From: Dactylosporangium vinaceum
Lineage (GTDB): Bacteria > Actinomycetota > Actinomycetes > Mycobacteriales > Micromonosporaceae
Direction of reading: 5' to 3'
DNA: 64,000 nt
Assembly (NCBI RefSeq): GCF_019904175.1
Contig: NZ_CP061913.1
Location: forward strand, 11,594,001-11,658,000
Of the stretch, positions 13,117-20,601 are shown piece by piece (the first letter of the stretch is position 1; each line of letters starts with the position of its first letter). Position numbers and translations under genes: made by a program. The notes below the pieces were generated by a model that did no database searches, had not been told where the DNA came from, and saw only the letters and a program-made list of their open reading frames with translations.

Positions 13117-15234
13117 TCACGCGGCCGAATCGCCTCGGCGGCGGTTACGGTCGGCTATCGCCTCAGCGAGCGCGGCGCGGTCGATACCGCGCCGGTTGGC
13201 GCCCTTGCCGGTCGTCGGGTCGGTGCCCCAGACCTGGCCGGTGGCGATGCCGTACGGCTTCAAGGCCGCGCCGAGCTGATCGCGGGTCAGGTCGCCGTAC
13301 ACCTCCGGTCGCAGCGCGGCCAGGCGCTCGATGAGGGTCTCCATCCAGACCTTGGCCTCGTCGGTGCGGATAACGCTCAAGGCGTCTTCCAGCAGCGTTT
13401 CGCGGCGGCCGGCCGGATCGGCGGGCTGTCGGGTGGTCAGCGTGCCGGCAGTCTCGCGAACCGCGTACGCCCGGGCGCAGACCTTCTCGACCGTCGGACC
13501 GTCGAGGTAGAAGGTCCGTACGATTTGTGCCTCGTCGGCCGCGCCGACCAGGTAGCCGACGCCTTTGTCCTTCTTGGCGAACATCGTTGCTCGGATGCCG
13601 TTGCGGTAGCTGGACGTGCCCAGCACCATGTCGTTCTCAAGCTGGCCCATCACGCGCAGGCAGTAGCGGGTGCCCACGTTCGCGGAGACGCCGGTCGGCA
13701 GGCTCTTGGCATCAGGGCGCTGAGTGGCGAGTAGCAGGATCACGCCCAGGGCGCGGCCCAGCTTGATGATCTTCTCGGCCAGCTCGCCGGCTTCTTTGCC
13801 GAACTCGGGGTGGGCGAACAGCTCCTGGCACTCGTCGAATCCGGCGACGAGCCAGTGCAGGCCCTTGATGCGCCGCGCGAGCTCGGGCGTGACCTTATTG
13901 TCGGGGCACACGTCCTTGGGCAGGTTCTTGATGATGGCCGCGCGCTTCTGGCACTCGGTACGCAGCTCGCGCAGGGCGATGAGGCCGGCCTCGGCGGTGT
14001 CGTCGTCGGCGCCCGAGGCGTACCGGCTGCACACCTTCATCAGGGGGTCCAGGCCGCCGGTGCCCTTGAACTCATAGCCCCACAGCTCGGCGTACGGGTC
14101 GAGCGCGGCGACCAGCATCGGGAGCTGGATGGCGGCGGTCTCGCCGTAGCCGGGAATCGAGCCGATCAGGAGGTTGGTGTACGGCAGTTCCATGTAGACC
14201 ACCCGGCCACGCGGATCCGTGCCGAACGGGAACGGCTTCGCCATGTCCACCGTGGATGCTTTGAGCAGCGGCCAAGCTTGCTGACGTGCGGCGGCCATCG
14301 GCTCATCGCCAACCCACAGGACAAGTCGCGACGGGCTGACGTCGGCGTTGCCCTCCGGCCAGACACAGCCGAGCGGGCGGCCGAGGCCGGACGCGAGCTT
14401 GTCCCGCCGGTCCATCACTTCCCCCACGGTCACGCCGGGCGGGAGGTCGACATCGGCGCGCCATCCGGGGCCATCCCGGGTGATCGGCGCGGGGAAGCCG
14501 ATGGCCTTCGAGTCACGGGCGAGCGCCTGGGAGATGCCCGCCACGGACAGCACCGACAGCGCGCGGATGACGATGGCGGAGGTAAGCGCGGCGACCCGCG
14601 GCGCGACCACCGCCGTGTCGAGCAGCGGGCGATCGGCCGGCGCACCGACCGCGCCGCAGACCAGCACGGCGAACGCGAGCGTGCACCAGCGCGCCCAGTG
14701 CGGAGCGACGACCAGCAGGCCCGCGAGGGCCACGAGCGCGACGAGCAGGGACAGGGTCACCATGCCCCGCCACCGCACGCGGCGGTCCCGCTGGCGGGAA
14801 AGCTTCAGGTACGCCTCGGCGTCCTCCGTCCGCACGGTCGCCTGCCGCACGGCCTCGCCTTCGAGGTCGAACAGCCAACGGACGTAGCCGCCGAGGGACT
14901 TCAGCAGGCCGCTCGGTGCGCGCAGAGCGAGCTTGCCGGCATATTTCGGGAGTCGTACTGCGTGATAGGCGGCGACGTGCGCGGAGTACCCGATCGCCCA
15001 CCGCAGGGTGTACGCGAACTCAGCGCGGGAACGGAGCCAGCTCGGCACGATCGGGCGGCGTTCGCCTCGACGGGCTGCGGTCGTGCGGGTGGTCGGCTGC
15101 TGGGCTTCGGGCGAATCGACGAGGGTAGGACCGTCCTCGGCGTCGGCGTCCTGGTGGAGCTGGACGACGTTGGCTAGGTCTTGTTCGTGCCGTTCCCAGT
15201 CGAACGGGGCGCGGTCCGGGTTGGGGCTGGGCAT
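13117..15234 (-). CDS. TraB/FtsK-SpoIIIE-type DNA translocase of the island, Walker A mutated
   Basis: A 705-residue protein. A cytoplasmic N-terminus is followed by two hydrophobic spans (about residues 160-225, including LSLLVALVALAGLLVV and TLAFAVLVCGAVGA), and then a RecA-like FtsK ATPase domain. In conjugative actinomycete elements this protein alone pumps double-stranded DNA. The P-loop reads GSIPGYGET at 358-366: the essential Lys of G-x-G-K-T is Glu365 (codon GAG at 14142-14140). Walker B is VAGFDECQELF and the later LLLATQRPDAKSLPTG motif is intact. The ATG at 15234 follows GGAGGAAG. A C-terminal winged-helix-like region ends the protein. Without the P-loop lysine, ATP-driven transfer is unlikely. 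Confidence 0.87.
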   Translation of the reverse strand: MPSPNPDRAPFDWERHEQDLANVVQLHQDADAEDGPTLVDSPEAQQPTTRTTAARRGERRPIVPSWLRSRAEFAYTLRWAIGYSAHVAAYHAVRLPKYAGKLALRAPSGLLKSLGGYVRWLFDLEGEAVRQATVRTEDAEAYLKLSRQRDRRVRWRGMVTLSLLVALVALAGLLVVAPHWARWCTLAFAVLVCGAVGAPADRPLLDTAVVAPRVAALTSAIVIRALSVLSVAGISQALARDSKAIGFPAPITRDGPGWRADVDLPPGVTVGEVMDRRDKLASGLGRPLGCVWPEGNADVSPSRLVLWVGDEPMAAARQQAWPLLKASTVDMAKPFPFGTDPRGRVVYMELPYTNLLIGSIPGYGETAAIQLPMLVAALDPYAELWGYEFKGTGGLDPLMKVCSRYASGADDDTAEAGLIALRELRTECQKRAAIIKNLPKDVCPDNKVTPELARRIKGLHWLVAGFDECQELFAHPEFGKEAGELAEKIIKLGRALGVILLLATQRPDAKSLPTGVSANVGTRYCLRVMGQLENDMVLGTSSYRNGIRATMFAKKDKGVGYLVGAADEAQIVRTFYLDGPTVEKVCARAYAVRETAGTLTTRQPADPAGRRETLLEDALSVIRTDEAKVWMETLIERLAALRPEVYGDLTRDQLGAALKPYGIATGQVWGTDPTTGKGANRRGIDRAALAEAIADRNRRRGDSAA

Positions 15235-15260
15235 GATGAGCTTCCTCCATGTGAGGGGCC

Positions 15261-15300
15261 GGAGCGCGGCCGAGGTTCCTAGGCCGACAGGCCGCGCTCC
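15261..15300 (-). terminator. Perfect 11-bp hairpin in the traB/FtsK leader
   Basis: GGAGCGCGGCC (15261-15271) and GGCCGCGCTCC (15290-15300) pair exactly. It lies between the upstream Spd-like gene and the translocase start, so it may be an attenuator or internal terminator controlling the transfer gene. Confidence 0.55.
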
Positions 15301-15308
15301 GGGCATAG

Positions 15309-15377
15309 CTACAGGTCGTGTGCGGTGGCGTGGATGGCTGGTCGGGCACGGTTCGCGGTGCGGCCGGCGGGGGTCAT
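15309..15377 (-). CDS. Possible 22-residue peptide between Spd-like gene and translocase
   Basis: ATG at 15377 overlaps the TGA of the upstream frame (ATGA) and the frame reads MTPAGRTANRARPAIHATAH before its stop. Overlap and basic composition fit the small genes seen in element transfer operons, but nothing else supports it. Confidence 0.25.
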   Translation of the reverse strand: MTPAGRTANRARPAIHATAHDL

Positions 15378-15537
15378 GCGGCTTTGAGGGTTGGGGCCGT
15401 GGACGTCGACACGCTGTCGACAGGCTGTCGACGGTGGCGCTTGACGGTGGCCTCGCTCAAGCCGAGGCGTGCGGCGATCGTGGCGTCACTGGCCTTCGGG
15501 CTGCGGGCGATCGCGGCGGCGATGCGCTGGGCCGCAC
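15374..15537 (-). pseudogene. C-terminal remnant of a Spd/DUF2637-type protein with HTH
   Basis: The minus strand encodes RIAAAIARSPKASDATIAAR, then LGLSEATVKRHRRQPVD and a short tail ending in TGA at 15374. This is a helix-turn-helix such as those closing DUF2637 (SpdB-like) proteins encoded upstream of TraB in these elements. The membrane-spanning N-terminal part is absent: at about 15537 the sequence changes abruptly into a plus-strand gene fragment. It is probably the product of an internal deletion. Confidence 0.55.
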
Positions 15538-16120
15538 CTGGAGGCGGCGTTCGAGCGCGACGAGGTGTCCATCGACTTCGCCGGCTTCAGCGGCGAGACG
15601 TTGCAGGGCGCGCTCGCCGAGGTGCTCGACCGGGTACGCGCCGGCCAGCTGGCGTCCAAGCGCATCGCGATCCGCGTCATGGTCTCGGACATGGGCGTGC
15701 CGATGGCGATTCCAGCCGGCGCCGACACCGCCTCAGACGATCCGACGGTGCGGGAGCGCGCGGAGCGGATCACGAGCCGTTCGCTCGACGCCATCGTCGA
15801 CCAGGTCCACGAGCTGGGCGAGCTGGGGCTGGTCGAGTCCGCGACCGTTCAGGCGCGGGTGCACTCGGCCTCGCCGCTGTTAAAGCTCTACATCATCAAC
15901 GACAGCGAAGTGTTCTTCGGGTTCTACCCCGGTCACCGAACGAACGGTGGCGTTCAAGGGCGAGCCGCTGGCCATCTATGACCTGATGGGCAAGGACGTG
16001 CCGCTGTTCAACTACCAGGTCAGCGACGAGGACGCCTCGCACGGGACGCAGTTCGTGTGGGCCGCGAAGGAGTGGTTCGACTCGGTGTGGAACAGCGTGA
16101 CGAGGGAGTACCAGGGATGA
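15538..16120 (+). pseudogene. Truncated and frameshifted regulator coupled to the HAD hydrolase
   Basis: The frame from 15538 reads LEAAFERDEVSIDFAGFSGE and continues to KLYIINDSEVFFGFYP. One extra G at about 15931 then shifts it, and the protein resumes at 15932 with VTERTVAFKGEPLAIYDLMG and ends YQG-TGA at 16118-16120. Homologues that I recall are XRE/GntR-like regulators whose N-terminal DNA-binding domain precedes this segment; that domain is missing here. The stop overlaps the ATG of the hydrolase gene (ATGA), showing the original operon. Both lesions should inactivate it. Confidence 0.7.
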
Positions 16121-16809
16121 GCGACGACCTGCGGACGCTGCTCGCGCGCAGCCGCGCCATCCTGCTCGACTTCGACGGGCCGGTCTGCAGCATCTTCGGT
16201 GGCCACCCGGCGCCGCTCGTCGCAGCCGAGCTGCTCAACCTCCTGGAAGCGCGCGACGTCGACCTGACCGACGACATCCGGTCCGAGACGGACCCGATGG
16301 AGGTGCTGCGGTGGTCGGCGACGCTCGGCCAGCCCGAGCTGCTGCGCGAGGTCGAGGACGCGCTGTGCCGCGCCGAGCTGCTCGCCGCGGAATCCGCCAT
16401 ACCCGAGCCGTACGGGCGCGAGGTCATCGTGGCCGCCCGCGAGTCCGGGCGGCCGGTAGCGATCGTCAGCAACAACTCGGCCGGCGCCATCGAGGCGTAC
16501 CTCAAGGCCCACCGCCTCGCCGGGCACATCGCGAACATCTCTGGGCGCGCCTACGCGCAGCCGGAGCGGATGAAGCCGAACCCTGAGCCGTTGTGGCGCG
16601 CGGCGACCGCGCTTGAGGTTGAACCGGCGGCGTCCGTGCTGATCGGGGATTCGCTGTTCGACATCGAGGGCGCCCAGGCGGCCGGCGTGCCGGTGATCGC
16701 CTACGCCAACAAGCCGCCGAAGGTCCAGCGCTTCACCGATGCGTCCGCCGACGTGGTGGTGACCAGCATGGGCGAGATCGCCTCGGCGCTGATGTCCCTC
16801 GCCGGCTGA
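16117..16809 (+). CDS. HAD-superfamily hydrolase
   Basis: A 230-residue phosphatase-like protein with all four HAD motifs: ILLDFDGPVCSIF (nucleophile and acid/base Asp, residues 17-21), IVSNNS (motif II Ser), MKPNPEPL (motif III Lys) and LIGDSLFDIEGA (motif IV acids). The inserted helical cap suggests a small phosphorylated substrate. The gene overlaps the broken regulator by ATGA. The same regulator-HAD pair recurs in actinobacterial integrative elements as I recall, but its role is not established. The gene itself appears intact. Confidence 0.85.
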   Translation: MSDDLRTLLARSRAILLDFDGPVCSIFGGHPAPLVAAELLNLLEARDVDLTDDIRSETDPMEVLRWSATLGQPELLREVEDALCRAELLAAESAIPEPYGREVIVAARESGRPVAIVSNNSAGAIEAYLKAHRLAGHIANISGRAYAQPERMKPNPEPLWRAATALEVEPAASVLIGDSLFDIEGAQAAGVPVIAYANKPPKVQRFTDASADVVVTSMGEIASALMSLAG

Positions 16810-16814
16810 CCGAC

Positions 16815-17078
16815 CTACGCCGCCGGCTGTTGCTGCACCACAGCGACAGCACGAGCAGCCCTACCTACCGCGTCGAGCGCGGCGCGCAGCTGGTCGACCT
16901 GCCCCAGGGTCAGGTCATGCACACCGCTCTCACCGAACTGCGTCACGAAGCTCAACGCCACGAACGGCACCCGACCGTGCTGGACGTACTCGACGTTCAC
17001 ACCGCAGCCGGAACGGTCGTCGTACAGCACGGTGCACTCCGGCTGAGGCTCCGGGTCAATGTCCTGGTCGATACTCAC
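16815..17078 (-). CDS. Small conserved hypothetical protein of the island
   Basis: An 87-residue protein with an acidic start (MSIDQDIDPEPQPECTVLYD), a strand-rich middle (VEYVQHGRVPFVALSFVTQF) and a C-terminal helix DLTLGQVDQLRAALDAVGRA. There is no signal peptide or membrane span. It begins 23 nt inside the 3' end of the upstream minus-strand gene and is convergent with the HAD gene, so it is the last gene of a two-gene operon. The function is unknown. Confidence 0.6.
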   Translation of the reverse strand: MSIDQDIDPEPQPECTVLYDDRSGCGVNVEYVQHGRVPFVALSFVTQFGESGVHDLTLGQVDQLRAALDAVGRAARAVAVVQQQPAA

Positions 17079-17568
17079 GTCTACCTCTTCTCAGCACGTA
17101 GGAACGGGACGGTCTGCGACCACCCGAGAAACCGGTCGTAGAGGCCGGCAGGCCACCCGCGCTGAGGTCGGCCGATGCCTCCGTAAGCCGGATCGTTAGC
17201 AGCAGAGCCAATGCAGCGGGATCGGCGGCGAACTCAGCGGCCAGCCGGCGACGCCCCCAGGGACAAGGCCAGGGTCGACCACACCCAGTGCAGGACCAAC
17301 CCGGACGCGCCGCCACGTGCCGACGCGCCACTTCCAGCCCGACGGGTAAGGCGACGGCACGTGCCAGTTCGCGAGCGTAGGACGATGCTTCGCTGGCGAC
17401 CTTCAGCGCGCCGCGAATCGCGTCCATGGAAGCGCCGCCAGGGCTGCTCGACAGGTACAGACGACTCGCGTGGTCGGTGACGACTAGGACCAGGCCGTTG
17501 CCGGTCTGCTCGGTCCACGCGCCAGCCGAGCACAAGTCGAGATCAACACTCGATGCTTGCCTGTCCAC
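17056..17568 (-). CDS. Hypothetical protein of the island with Cys-rich C-terminal motif
   Basis: A 170-residue frame. The N-terminal half (LVLVVTDHASRLYLSSSPGG, then GALKVASEASSYARELARA) looks like a small beta-alpha domain. Further on is WSCTGCGRPWPCPWGRRRLA, a C-x2-C-x4-C signature frequent in short actinobacterial proteins of unknown function and possibly metal-binding. The last about 30 residues are low-complexity and overlap the next gene, so the true C-terminus may have been shifted by a mutation. The ATG at 17568 is the only plausible start. It is divergent from the GntR gene and may be under its control. Confidence 0.5.
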   Translation of the reverse strand: MDRQASSVDLDLCSAGAWTEQTGNGLVLVVTDHASRLYLSSSPGGASMDAIRGALKVASEASSYARELARAVALPVGLEVARRHVAARPGWSCTGCGRPWPCPWGRRRLAAEFAADPAALALLLTIRLTEASADLSAGGLPASTTGFSGGRRPSRSYVLRRGRREYRPGH

Positions 17569-17661
17569 TCGATCATCCTGTTCAGGTCCGAAGCGCTGAT
17601 GACGATGTGGGTGACAACGGCTTGGACGCCGCTGCCCTGCCCCAGACCAAGCGTAGGACTG

Positions 17662-17687
17662 TACGTCTCTGTACGTCCAGAGACGTA
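17662..17687. promoter_or_regulatory. Palindromic operator in front of the GntR gene
   Basis: TACGTCTCT (17662-17670) and AGAGACGTA (17679-17687) are perfect reverse complements separated by GTACGTCC; the half motif GTACGTC is also directly repeated at 17661 and 17671. The site is 15 bp before the GntR ATG, suited to autorepression as with KorSA. Confidence 0.6.
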
Positions 17688-17702
17688 GCTGAAGGACTGA
17701 TA

Positions 17703-17966
17703 ATGTACCTGCACATTTACGTTGGCCGCATGGTCGATCCGGATGGTCCTACGCCGGTGTACGTGCAGATCGCTGACATCATCCAGCTGCGGATCGAGGC
17801 CGGCGAGCTACAGCCCAACCGGCCCATCCCGAGCGAATTAGCCCTTCAGCAGGAATTTGGTGTGGCGCGAGGCACAGCTCGCCGTGCCGTCGAACTCCTC
17901 CGCGACCGCGGCCTAGTCTTCACCGTCCCGCAGCGAGGGACATTTGTCTCCCAGCAGACACCCTAA
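17703..17966 (+). CDS. Short GntR-family regulator, KorSA-like
   Basis: An 87-residue protein made of little more than the GntR winged helix: VYVQIADIIQLRIEAGEL, then IPSELALQQEFGVARGTARR and a wing ending in RGTFVSQQ. No effector domain follows. The ATG at 17703 is preceded by GAAGGA at 7-nt spacing; upstream starts have no homology. In pSAM2-type elements a GntR protein represses replication and transfer functions. Here those are partly lost, so its remaining targets may be its own promoter and the divergent 17056-17568 gene. Confidence 0.82.
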   Translation: MYLHIYVGRMVDPDGPTPVYVQIADIIQLRIEAGELQPNRPIPSELALQQEFGVARGTARRAVELLRDRGLVFTVPQRGTFVSQQTP

Positions 17967-17999
17967 TGCTCTGATGATGCAGGTAAGAAATTGATCGAC

Positions 18000-18917
18000 C
18001 TACTTCAGGCCCTGCAGGCGCGCCGATCGGTCACGGCGCTCATTTTGCGCCTTAACCCGAATCGACCTCTTCATCTCGGCAGCCATGGCCGCCTTACGTT
18101 GGTCAGTCACGTCGGTTCGGCGTTTACCGCCGGACAAGACGGCGGCACAATAGCTTGGCCCGTGAACTGCACACCAAGTAGCGGTGAGCAGTTTTCCCTC
18201 TCGACTTCCGTCGCCTTCCGGGATCTTTTCGATGGTCACGTCGTTCCAGATCGAAGGACTCGGCGTTGAACATTCGCATGTGACGGCTAGATAATCGTTG
18301 TCCGAGATCCAATCCCAGATCTCGCCAGTAACGATCATTTGGTGACGGTCAGCCAGCTGTGCGCACTTGGCGGCATAGTTCACAGCTCGTCCCGCCCAAA
18401 CAGGCTCCTGATGTTTCGTTCGCGGAACACCAACCCTCTTGACCAATAATGGGCTACTTCCGATGCCCACCTTCAGCCCTGTTTCCGGCAAGGTTTCCCA
18501 CTTTTTCTCAAGGCGAGGAACCAGATGCCTCTCACTGAAGGTCTTAATCGTAATACCCGCACAGACAGCTCGGGCCTTCCGACCGTCCCCCCAGAACAGT
18601 CCGAACGCTCCGTCGCCCTGAATGGCGACGAAGTCTGCCTCAAACTCGTCGAAGATCTTGACCACGCCACCGGTCGCCGCTTCGTAAATACTGGCCGTTG
18701 AGGCGGCCTTCTTGTTAAGACCTAGGCTTGTTGAGCTTTTTAGATCAGCAACAACAGCAACCGCGTCTTTGAGCTTGTGCCACTTCCTTGCTTCAATCGG
18801 CAAGCTGTCCAGATCGAGATCATGCCCCTTGTCGATCACGTCCGGCATGCTGGACAGCTCGGTCGCCACAGTCCCATCCACGGCACCCAGGAGCGAACCA
18901 AGGTCAACTTCAGTCAC
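18000..18917 (-). CDS. Second class III nucleotide cyclase of the Pycsar-like locus
   Basis: A 305-residue protein. I place the start at GTG 18917, which follows GAGGAGGGG at ideal spacing. The cyclase domain covers about residues 50-200: VVADLKSSTS with metal-binding Asp58, AIQGDGAFGLFWGD with Asp102, VGIGSSPLLVKRVG (151-164) and WAGRAVNYAAKCAQLAD (174-190) carrying the Asn/Arg region that positions nucleotide. The C-terminal 80 residues are basic and probably contact another molecule. The gene is divergent from the effector-cyclase pair with 149 bp between starts. A second cyclase beside a complete Pycsar pair is unusual; it may make a different cyclic nucleotide, regulate the first, or be an independent system. 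Confidence 0.78.
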   Translation of the reverse strand: MTEVDLGSLLGAVDGTVATELSSMPDVIDKGHDLDLDSLPIEARKWHKLKDAVAVVADLKSSTSLGLNKKAASTASIYEAATGGVVKIFDEFEADFVAIQGDGAFGLFWGDGRKARAVCAGITIKTFSERHLVPRLEKKWETLPETGLKVGIGSSPLLVKRVGVPRTKHQEPVWAGRAVNYAAKCAQLADRHQMIVTGEIWDWISDNDYLAVTCECSTPSPSIWNDVTIEKIPEGDGSREGKLLTATWCAVHGPSYCAAVLSGGKRRTDVTDQRKAAMAAEMKRSIRVKAQNERRDRSARLQGLK

Positions 18918-19051
18918 GAGCCCCTCCTCTCGTCGGGCAGAGCATAGAGGAGGGGTACGACAATTTTCGGAAGCAGACATCACGGCCCGAGTGACCAGCA
19001 CACTCGACCCGAACCGGCGAGTGTCGCAACTGTCCACATCCCCCGAGCCGG

Positions 19052-19057
19052 GTACGG
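19052..19057 (+). promoter_or_regulatory. Probable -10 element of a leaderless Pycsar transcript
   Basis: TACGGT lies 9 nt before the GTG start at 19067, and no Shine-Dalgarno is present. This spacing puts transcription start at or next to the start codon, as in actinobacterial leaderless mRNAs. Confidence 0.4.
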
Positions 19058-19066
19058 TGTCAGGCC

Positions 19067-19570
19067 GTGAAGACCGACGACGCATGGAAGTCCCTTGCCC
19101 AGGTCAACGAGTGGATTCGGTTCGCGGACGTCAAGGCCGGCGCCGTCCTTGCTGGCAGCGGCGTACTGGGTGGACTCTTGATCAAGGCAATACCGGACCG
19201 AGCCACCTTCCACCAACACCCGGCACGAGCTACCTTGATCTCTCTGGCAATCATCTGCGTCGGGTGCAGCGCGCTGATCACTCTAAGGACGCTGGCCCCC
19301 CGCTTGAGAACGGGGGAAGCGCGCTCCATGATCTACTTCGATCATATCGCTCGCAAGTATGCGAAGGACCGGAGCACGTTCGTCGACCGCTACATCAGTC
19401 TTGCGGACAAGGAAGAGGATCTCGTAAGGCAGCTGATTGATCAGGTGTGGTCCAACAGCATGGTCGCAAGGCGAAAGTTTCGGCGCGTGTCGTTTGCGGT
19501 GGTTTTTCTTGGCTCTTCCATGGCCTTCTCTGGAACATCGGTAATACTACAGAGGGTTTGGGATCTATGA
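19067..19570 (+). CDS. Pycsar-type membrane effector (PycTM/DUF5706-like)
   Basis: A 167-residue protein. The start DDAWKSLAQVNEWIRFADVK is followed by a first membrane span (about 24-43, AGAVLAGSGVLGGLLIKAI), a second (about 56-75, LISLAIICVGCSALITL), a cytoplasmic part with YFDHIARKYAKDRSTFVDRY, and a third span near the C-terminus. The N-terminal W-x-D-x-K-A helix entering the first span is typical of DUF5706 Pycsar effectors, which on binding cyclic UMP or CMP disrupt the membrane and stop phage replication. It ends in ATGA shared with the cyclase start, so the two proteins are translationally coupled. Confidence 0.8.
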   Translation: MKTDDAWKSLAQVNEWIRFADVKAGAVLAGSGVLGGLLIKAIPDRATFHQHPARATLISLAIICVGCSALITLRTLAPRLRTGEARSMIYFDHIARKYAKDRSTFVDRYISLADKEEDLVRQLIDQVWSNSMVARRKFRRVSFAVVFLGSSMAFSGTSVILQRVWDL

Positions 19571-20292
19571 AGAGCACAGGTACGCGCTACAGCCACCAGG
19601 ATAGCTATACAAGGATGGTCCAGATCCTGAATGCTGCGGACGTGAGTTATGTGAAAACCGACTCTCTACCCCCGCGAGAACGTCTTACGTTCAACAACGG
19701 CTTCTACGCCTACTGTTCGGCAATGTTTGTCGACATTCGAGAATCATCGAAGCTACCCGATAAGTACCGGCGCCCCAAGCTAGCCAAACTGTACCGGGCT
19801 TACATCTCCGAGGTGGTTGCCGTCATGGATGGCAGTGCTGACTGCCGGGAGGTAAATATTGTTGGCGACGGGGTATGGGGCGTCTTCGATACACCGACTA
19901 CCGATGAAATCGACGATGTTTTCGCAACCTCAGCCGAGGTTAGCTCGGCCATAATAATGCTGAACTATGCGCTCCGACGCCACGACTACGAGCCCATCCG
20001 AGTAGGGATAGGCTTATCGTACGGCCGCGCATTGGTCGTGAAGGCCGGCTACTCCGGGAGTGGCATTAACGACATCGTCTATATGGGCGATGTTGTTAAC
20101 CAAGCAGCAAAGCTTGCCGCCCATGGCAATGAGAACTACGGTGACGGCAGAACGATGGTCTCTCAGATCTTCTACCAAAACCTCAAGTCGGAGAACCAAA
20201 GGCTTCTCACGTGGAGCGCTTCCCGACATGCTTGGCATGGCAACATCGTCGACAGTGCGATGGAGGCCTGGTTCGAGGAGAACTGTCAGTAG
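19567..20292 (+). CDS. pycC: Pycsar cyclase PycC-like (class III nucleotide cyclase)
   Basis: A 241-residue stand-alone cyclase. MFVDIRESSKL carries metal-binding Asp56; VNIVGDGVWGVFDTP carries Asp101; RVGIGLSYGRALVVKAGYSG (145-164) and YMGDVVNQAAKLA (172-184) complete the active site. The extended linker between the last two motifs and the F-D-x-R-x-S-x-x-L pattern are typical of PycC proteins, which make cyclic UMP or cyclic CMP on phage infection. Its start overlaps the effector stop. The pair lies 155 bp from attR, a usual cargo position. Base specificity cannot be read from sequence by eye. Confidence 0.84.
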   Translation: MKSTGTRYSHQDSYTRMVQILNAADVSYVKTDSLPPRERLTFNNGFYAYCSAMFVDIRESSKLPDKYRRPKLAKLYRAYISEVVAVMDGSADCREVNIVGDGVWGVFDTPTTDEIDDVFATSAEVSSAIIMLNYALRRHDYEPIRVGIGLSYGRALVVKAGYSGSGINDIVYMGDVVNQAAKLAAHGNENYGDGRTMVSQIFYQNLKSENQRLLTWSASRHAWHGNIVDSAMEAWFEENCQ

Positions 20293-20447
20293 GCGCCCGG
20301 CGGCAGCAGTCCGGGGGGCGGCGAAGACCAACCACGCCGGCAGCGCGCTACGCGGTGGGCTGTAGCGGTCGACTTGCGCCTGGACCGTGCCTTAAAGCCG
20401 TCACTTGCGGACGTTTCAGCAGTTCAAGTGCGGCGTTGCACTCGGTC

Positions 20448-20502
20448 TGAAAACCGGTGAGGCGTTCCGCGTCTCCGTGGGTTCGAATCCCACGCCCTCC
20501 GC
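20448..20502 (+). repeat. attR, duplicated 3' half of tRNA-Ser
   Basis: 55 bp identical to 8597-8651. The upstream bases CTCGGTC do not rebuild an acceptor or D-arm, so this is not a second tRNA gene. It marks the right end of the island. Confidence 0.93.
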
Positions 20503-20601
20503 CGAAGATCAACAGCGATCCCTGGGCGTTGACGAACATACGTCTTACAATCCAGGAAAGCTGACCGTAGCATCGTTGCTACCTTCCGTAGGGGGTGGTC
20601 G

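Larger units (their letters stand above)
8597..20502. mobile_element. Decayed integrative (AICE-like) island in tRNA-Ser carrying defence genes
   Basis: The limits are set by a 55-bp perfect direct repeat of the tRNA-Ser 3' half. Inside are a tyrosine integrase, a TraB/FtsK translocase, a Spd-type fragment, a GntR regulator and a HAD hydrolase, the gene set of actinomycete integrative conjugative elements such as pSAM2. No replication initiator or excisionase is recognisable, and three backbone genes are broken. Cargo is a retron-like pair next to the left end and a Pycsar module next to the right end. Cargo genes are visibly lower in GC than the flanking chromosome. Confidence 0.9.

Noticed and set aside
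20441..20502. Second tRNA-Ser gene
   Set aside because: Only the 3' half is present; no acceptor 5' strand or D-arm, and one base of the anticodon stem-loop is missing. It is the attR duplicate.
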